DNA from: an uncultured Alphaproteobacteria bacterium
Lineage (GTDB): Bacteria > Pseudomonadota > Alphaproteobacteria > Micavibrionales > Micavibrionaceae
DNA length: 7,920 bases
Assembly: GCA_946481105.1 (NCBI GenBank)
Contig: CAMLMM010000082.1
Span: forward strand, 1-7,920
Direction of reading: 5' to 3'
Positions 5,860 to 7,920 of the stretch are shown in pieces. Position numbers and translations under genes: made by a program. Within the stretch, counting starts at the first letter, position 1. Every line of letters starts with the position of its first letter. The notes beneath the pieces were generated by a model. It saw only the letters and a list, made by a program, of their open reading frames with translations, had not been told where the DNA came from and did not search any database.

Positions 5860-6834
5860 ATGTCACCTTTAGATCAGAATGATGCAGGCACACGCCGCCG
5901 CGCCTTGGGCCGCGGTCTTTCCGCCCTCTTTGAAGATGAAGAGACAGATGCGGCCAATCCTTCTGTTGCCGCCGAAACGTCAGAAGCCCCCAATACAGCA
6001 AACGGCCGTAGGCTTATTTCTGTAAGCCGGCTGGTCCCAGGTGTCTATCAGCCACGCCAGCTCTTTCATGATGAATCTATTAATGAGCTGGCAAAATCCA
6101 TTGCCGAACATGGGCTGCTCCAGCCCATCCTGGTGCGCCCTCGCCCCGATGGAATGTATGAAATTGTCGCCGGGGAACGCCGCTGGCGCGCGGCTCAGAA
6201 AGCCCAACTTCACGAAGTGCCCATTATCATCCGCGAGTTGGATGATACCACTACGCTGGAAATCGCGCTGATTGAAAACCTGCAACGTGAGGATTTGAAT
6301 GCGGTGGATGAAGCCCGCGCCCTGAAGCAACTGGCCGATGAGTTTGATTACACCCACGAGCAAGTAGCTGAAAAAATTGGGAAAAGTCGCCCTTATGTTG
6401 CAAATATGCTGCGCTTGATGGAACTGTCCAGCCCTGTTCTGGCCATGTTGGCTGACGGTAAAATTTCCGCTGGTCATGCCCGTGCATTACTGCCCTTAAG
6501 TAACGATCAGCAGGAAGACCAAGCCAAAAAAATTGCTGCGCTTGGCTTAAGCGTTCGCCAGACGGAAAAAATGGTGAGTGAGCTCCAGGGACGCGCCATT
6601 AAGCCGCGCACCCCACATGCAGCTGAAAAATCTGCAGCAAAAAAAGACGAAAAGGATTTAAATACGCTGGCGCTGGAACGGGAAGTTTCCAATGTCCTTG
6701 GCATGGCGGTGTCAATCGACATGTCCACGACGCAGGAAGGACAAATGACGATACGCTTTAAAAGCCTGGACCAGCTGGATGAGGTTCTGCACCGGCTTTC
6801 CCACAATCCGGGCCGGCTGGCAATCAAGGGCTAA
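5860..6834 (+). CDS. parB: ParB (Spo0J-like), parS-binding CTP-dependent clamp
   Basis: ParB loads at parS and uses CTP to close as a sliding clamp over neighbouring DNA. It stimulates ParA and serves as a loading platform for SMC. The protein has 324 residues. The N-terminal RRALGRGLSALF (13-24) is the ParA-contacting segment. An acidic linker leads to the ParB/Srx domain with VYQPR (62-66), EHGLLQPILVR, the CTP-binding GERRWRA (105-111) and ENLQREDL (139-146). A helix-turn-helix follows with QVAEKIGKSRPYVANMLRL (167-185). A Lys/Ala-rich linker around residues 245-265 leads to the C-terminal dimerisation domain. The start is 2 bases after the parA stop, with GAGG about 10 bases upstream, so the two are one operon. 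All key motifs are intact. Confidence 0.97.
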   Translation: MSPLDQNDAGTRRRALGRGLSALFEDEETDAANPSVAAETSEAPNTANGRRLISVSRLVPGVYQPRQLFHDESINELAKSIAEHGLLQPILVRPRPDGMYEIVAGERRWRAAQKAQLHEVPIIIRELDDTTTLEIALIENLQREDLNAVDEARALKQLADEFDYTHEQVAEKIGKSRPYVANMLRLMELSSPVLAMLADGKISAGHARALLPLSNDQQEDQAKKIAALGLSVRQTEKMVSELQGRAIKPRTPHAAEKSAAKKDEKDLNTLALEREVSNVLGMAVSIDMSTTQEGQMTIRFKSLDQLDEVLHRLSHNPGRLAIKG

Positions 6835-6846
6835 GAGAGGCTTAAC

Positions 6847-7608
6847 ATGGCAACTAAAGACAGCAACAATTCACTCGCATCCCTAGCCGAAGCAAGTCGT
6901 GACAGAGGCCATTATTCCGGTCATGGCCGCTCCATCGGCTCTGCGGGCTATGTTGACCCCAACGACCAGTTTAACAATGCTGATTTTCTGGGGCGGCGCA
7001 ATGATACGTTGTCCATTTCTCCCCCGGTCGGCGGTTTTGCCGATATTGGAATTGCTGCAGCGTGGGACAGCCGGGAAGTTGCAGCAAAGGGCCTGCTGAA
7101 CCGCCTTCTCAAAAAAACCCGGCCCGTCAATATCGACCTTGATCTGGGGGTTCTTTATGAGCTGCAGGATGGGCGGCGTGGCGCCATCCAGGCCCTCGGC
7201 GATACGTTAGGAAATTATAATGATGCCCCTTTTCTTGCCCTGTCCGGAGATGAGCGAACAGGAAATAAAGATGGCGATGATGAATTTATACACTTGAACG
7301 GGGCTCACTGGCCTAAGTTTAAGCGCATTCTAGTTTACGTCTATATTTATTCCGGTGCCCAGGACTGGGGTCAGGTGCGCCCGCAGATTCATCTGCGTGT
7401 CGCCGGGCAAAAGCCTGTCATTGTCACCCTGTCCAGTTCGCATAAGGATTTAGGCGTTTGTGCCATAGCAGGGATTGAAAATGTCCGGAATGGCCTTAAA
7501 ATCACCAATTACACTGAATATTTCCCTGGTCAGTCAGAAATGGACCGTGCCTTTGGTTTTGGTATCAACTGGGACGAAGGGGCAAAGCCAGTTAGTGAAT
7601 ATGAGTAA
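6847..7608 (+). CDS. TerA-like protein of the TerD superfamily
   Basis: The region from about residue 93 to 246 matches the C-terminal part of tellurium-resistance TerA proteins (TerD superfamily). It has VNIDLDLGVLYELQDGRRG (94-112), QALGD, SGDERTGNKDGDDE (133-146), an RILVYVYIYSG strand, CAIAGIENVRNGLKIT and the ending EYFPGQSEMDRAFGFG. The acidic loops resemble those that bind Ca2+ in TerD proteins. At 253 residues it is shorter than E. coli TerA, about 385 as I recall. Residues 1-90 are Gly/Ser/Asn-rich and probably disordered, with no family I recognise. AGAGAGG (6834-6840) lies 6 bases before the ATG. Only 12 bases separate it from parB, so it may be cotranscribed with parAB. Ter proteins are linked to tellurite, phage and stress resistance and to membrane-associated chemical sensing, but the exact function is unproven. 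There is no signal peptide or membrane helix. Confidence 0.85.
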   Translation: MATKDSNNSLASLAEASRDRGHYSGHGRSIGSAGYVDPNDQFNNADFLGRRNDTLSISPPVGGFADIGIAAAWDSREVAAKGLLNRLLKKTRPVNIDLDLGVLYELQDGRRGAIQALGDTLGNYNDAPFLALSGDERTGNKDGDDEFIHLNGAHWPKFKRILVYVYIYSGAQDWGQVRPQIHLRVAGQKPVIVTLSSSHKDLGVCAIAGIENVRNGLKITNYTEYFPGQSEMDRAFGFGINWDEGAKPVSEYE

Positions 7609-7637
7609 TTAGAAATTAAGGACTTTGCGCCCATACT

Positions 7638-7654
7638 ATATCGTGACATGATAT
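7638..7654. promoter_or_regulatory. 17-bp imperfect palindrome before the TerD-family gene
   Basis: ATATCGTGACATGATAT matches its own reverse complement at 14 of 17 positions, including 5-base arms at each end. It sits in the 68-base gap between the two ter-type genes, 22 bases before the second start. An operator is possible. The promoter elements around it are too weak to call. Confidence 0.35.
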
Positions 7655-7676
7655 CAAAAATTTATCGGGTAAATTT

Positions 7677-7920
7677 ATGAGCGACGTTAAAATCACCACA
7701 ACCGCCCAAATGGTTGTTAATCCTGAAGAAGGCAAGGTTTACGAACTGCAACGGGGGCAGCAAGTCAACCTGACACGCCTGGATCCCACTTTAAAGCGGG
7801 TCATGATAGGGGTCGGCTGGGATATTATCGGGTTTGAAGCTGAGCTTCCCGATCTCGATGCAAGTATATTTCTGCTTGATAAAACTGAAAAGACCAAGGC
7901 TGACGAAGATTTTATTTTTT
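7677..7920 (+). CDS. TerD-family protein, N-terminal part (runs off the window)
   Basis: The frame is open to the window edge, giving 81 residues of an incomplete protein. After a 27-residue start (MSDVKITTTAQMVV...) come typical TerD-family features: QVNLTRLDPTLKRVMIGVGWD (29-49), the acidic PDLDASIFLLD (58-68) and KADEDFIF (74-81). The DLDAS and DEDF motifs correspond to the start of the calcium-binding TerD fold. TerD, TerE, TerZ and similar stress proteins share this fold, and the fragment cannot tell them apart. The N-terminus is somewhat longer than in short TerD proteins. No strong Shine-Dalgarno precedes the ATG, only TCGGGT. It follows the TerA-like gene by 68 bases in the same direction, so the pair is probably the start of a ter cluster. 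Confidence 0.88.
   Translation, partial: MSDVKITTTAQMVVNPEEGKVYELQRGQQVNLTRLDPTLKRVMIGVGWDIIGFEAELPDLDASIFLLDKTEKTKADEDFIF

Noticed and set aside
5980..6477. 165-codon open frame on the - strand inside parB
   Set aside because: It is antisense to the conserved ParB core, with composition typical of a shadow frame and no recognisable motif.
7625..7655. Promoter for the TerD-family gene (TTGCGC at 7625)
   Set aside because: No -10 element at proper spacing matches the consensus better than 3 of 6 positions.

Overview
The window looks like an origin-proximal chromosome segment of an alphaproteobacterium. The case rests on the gene order mnmG-rsmG-parA-parB, ParB and HslV sequences typical of that class, and an alphaproteobacterial-type heat-shock promoter motif. 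GC content looks close to balanced by eye. Genus cannot be fixed from the sequence. All supported genes lie on the + strand.

Bases 1-310 carry no gene I can support. They hold several degenerate palindromes and a triple 9-mer repeat, and look like a mosaic of intergenic repeats. An RpoH-like promoter (315-343) follows, then a long hairpin ending in a seven-T run (353-424). A strong Shine-Dalgarno sequence lies inside this hairpin, followed by a 25-codon hydrophobic reading frame (405-482). Its stop codon overlaps the hslV start as ATGA. hslV has no Shine-Dalgarno of its own, so this leader may control hslVU by temperature, attenuation or translational coupling. hslV (479-1048) and hslU (1048-2373) overlap by one base and encode the HslVU (ClpQY) protease.

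A 47-base gap with a perfect DnaA box separates hslU from mnmG (2421-4322, tRNA wobble-uridine modification). mnmG overlaps rsmG (4306-4893, 16S rRNA G527 methyltransferase). Each of these two genes contains a 14-bp palindromic parS-like site, read in the same frame as Val-Ser-Arg-Glu-Thr. A second perfect DnaA box sits 14 bases after the rsmG site. The usual neighbour mnmE is absent upstream of mnmG, and hslVU takes its place.

The parAB segregation genes (4982-6834) follow, so the window carries the ATPase, the CTP-dependent clamp and two likely centromere sites. Instead of holA, commonly found after parB in this class, there is a TerA-like gene 12 bases downstream (6847-7608) and then the start of a TerD-family gene (7677 to the edge). 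This is the beginning of a probable tellurite/stress-type ter cluster attached to the partition operon.
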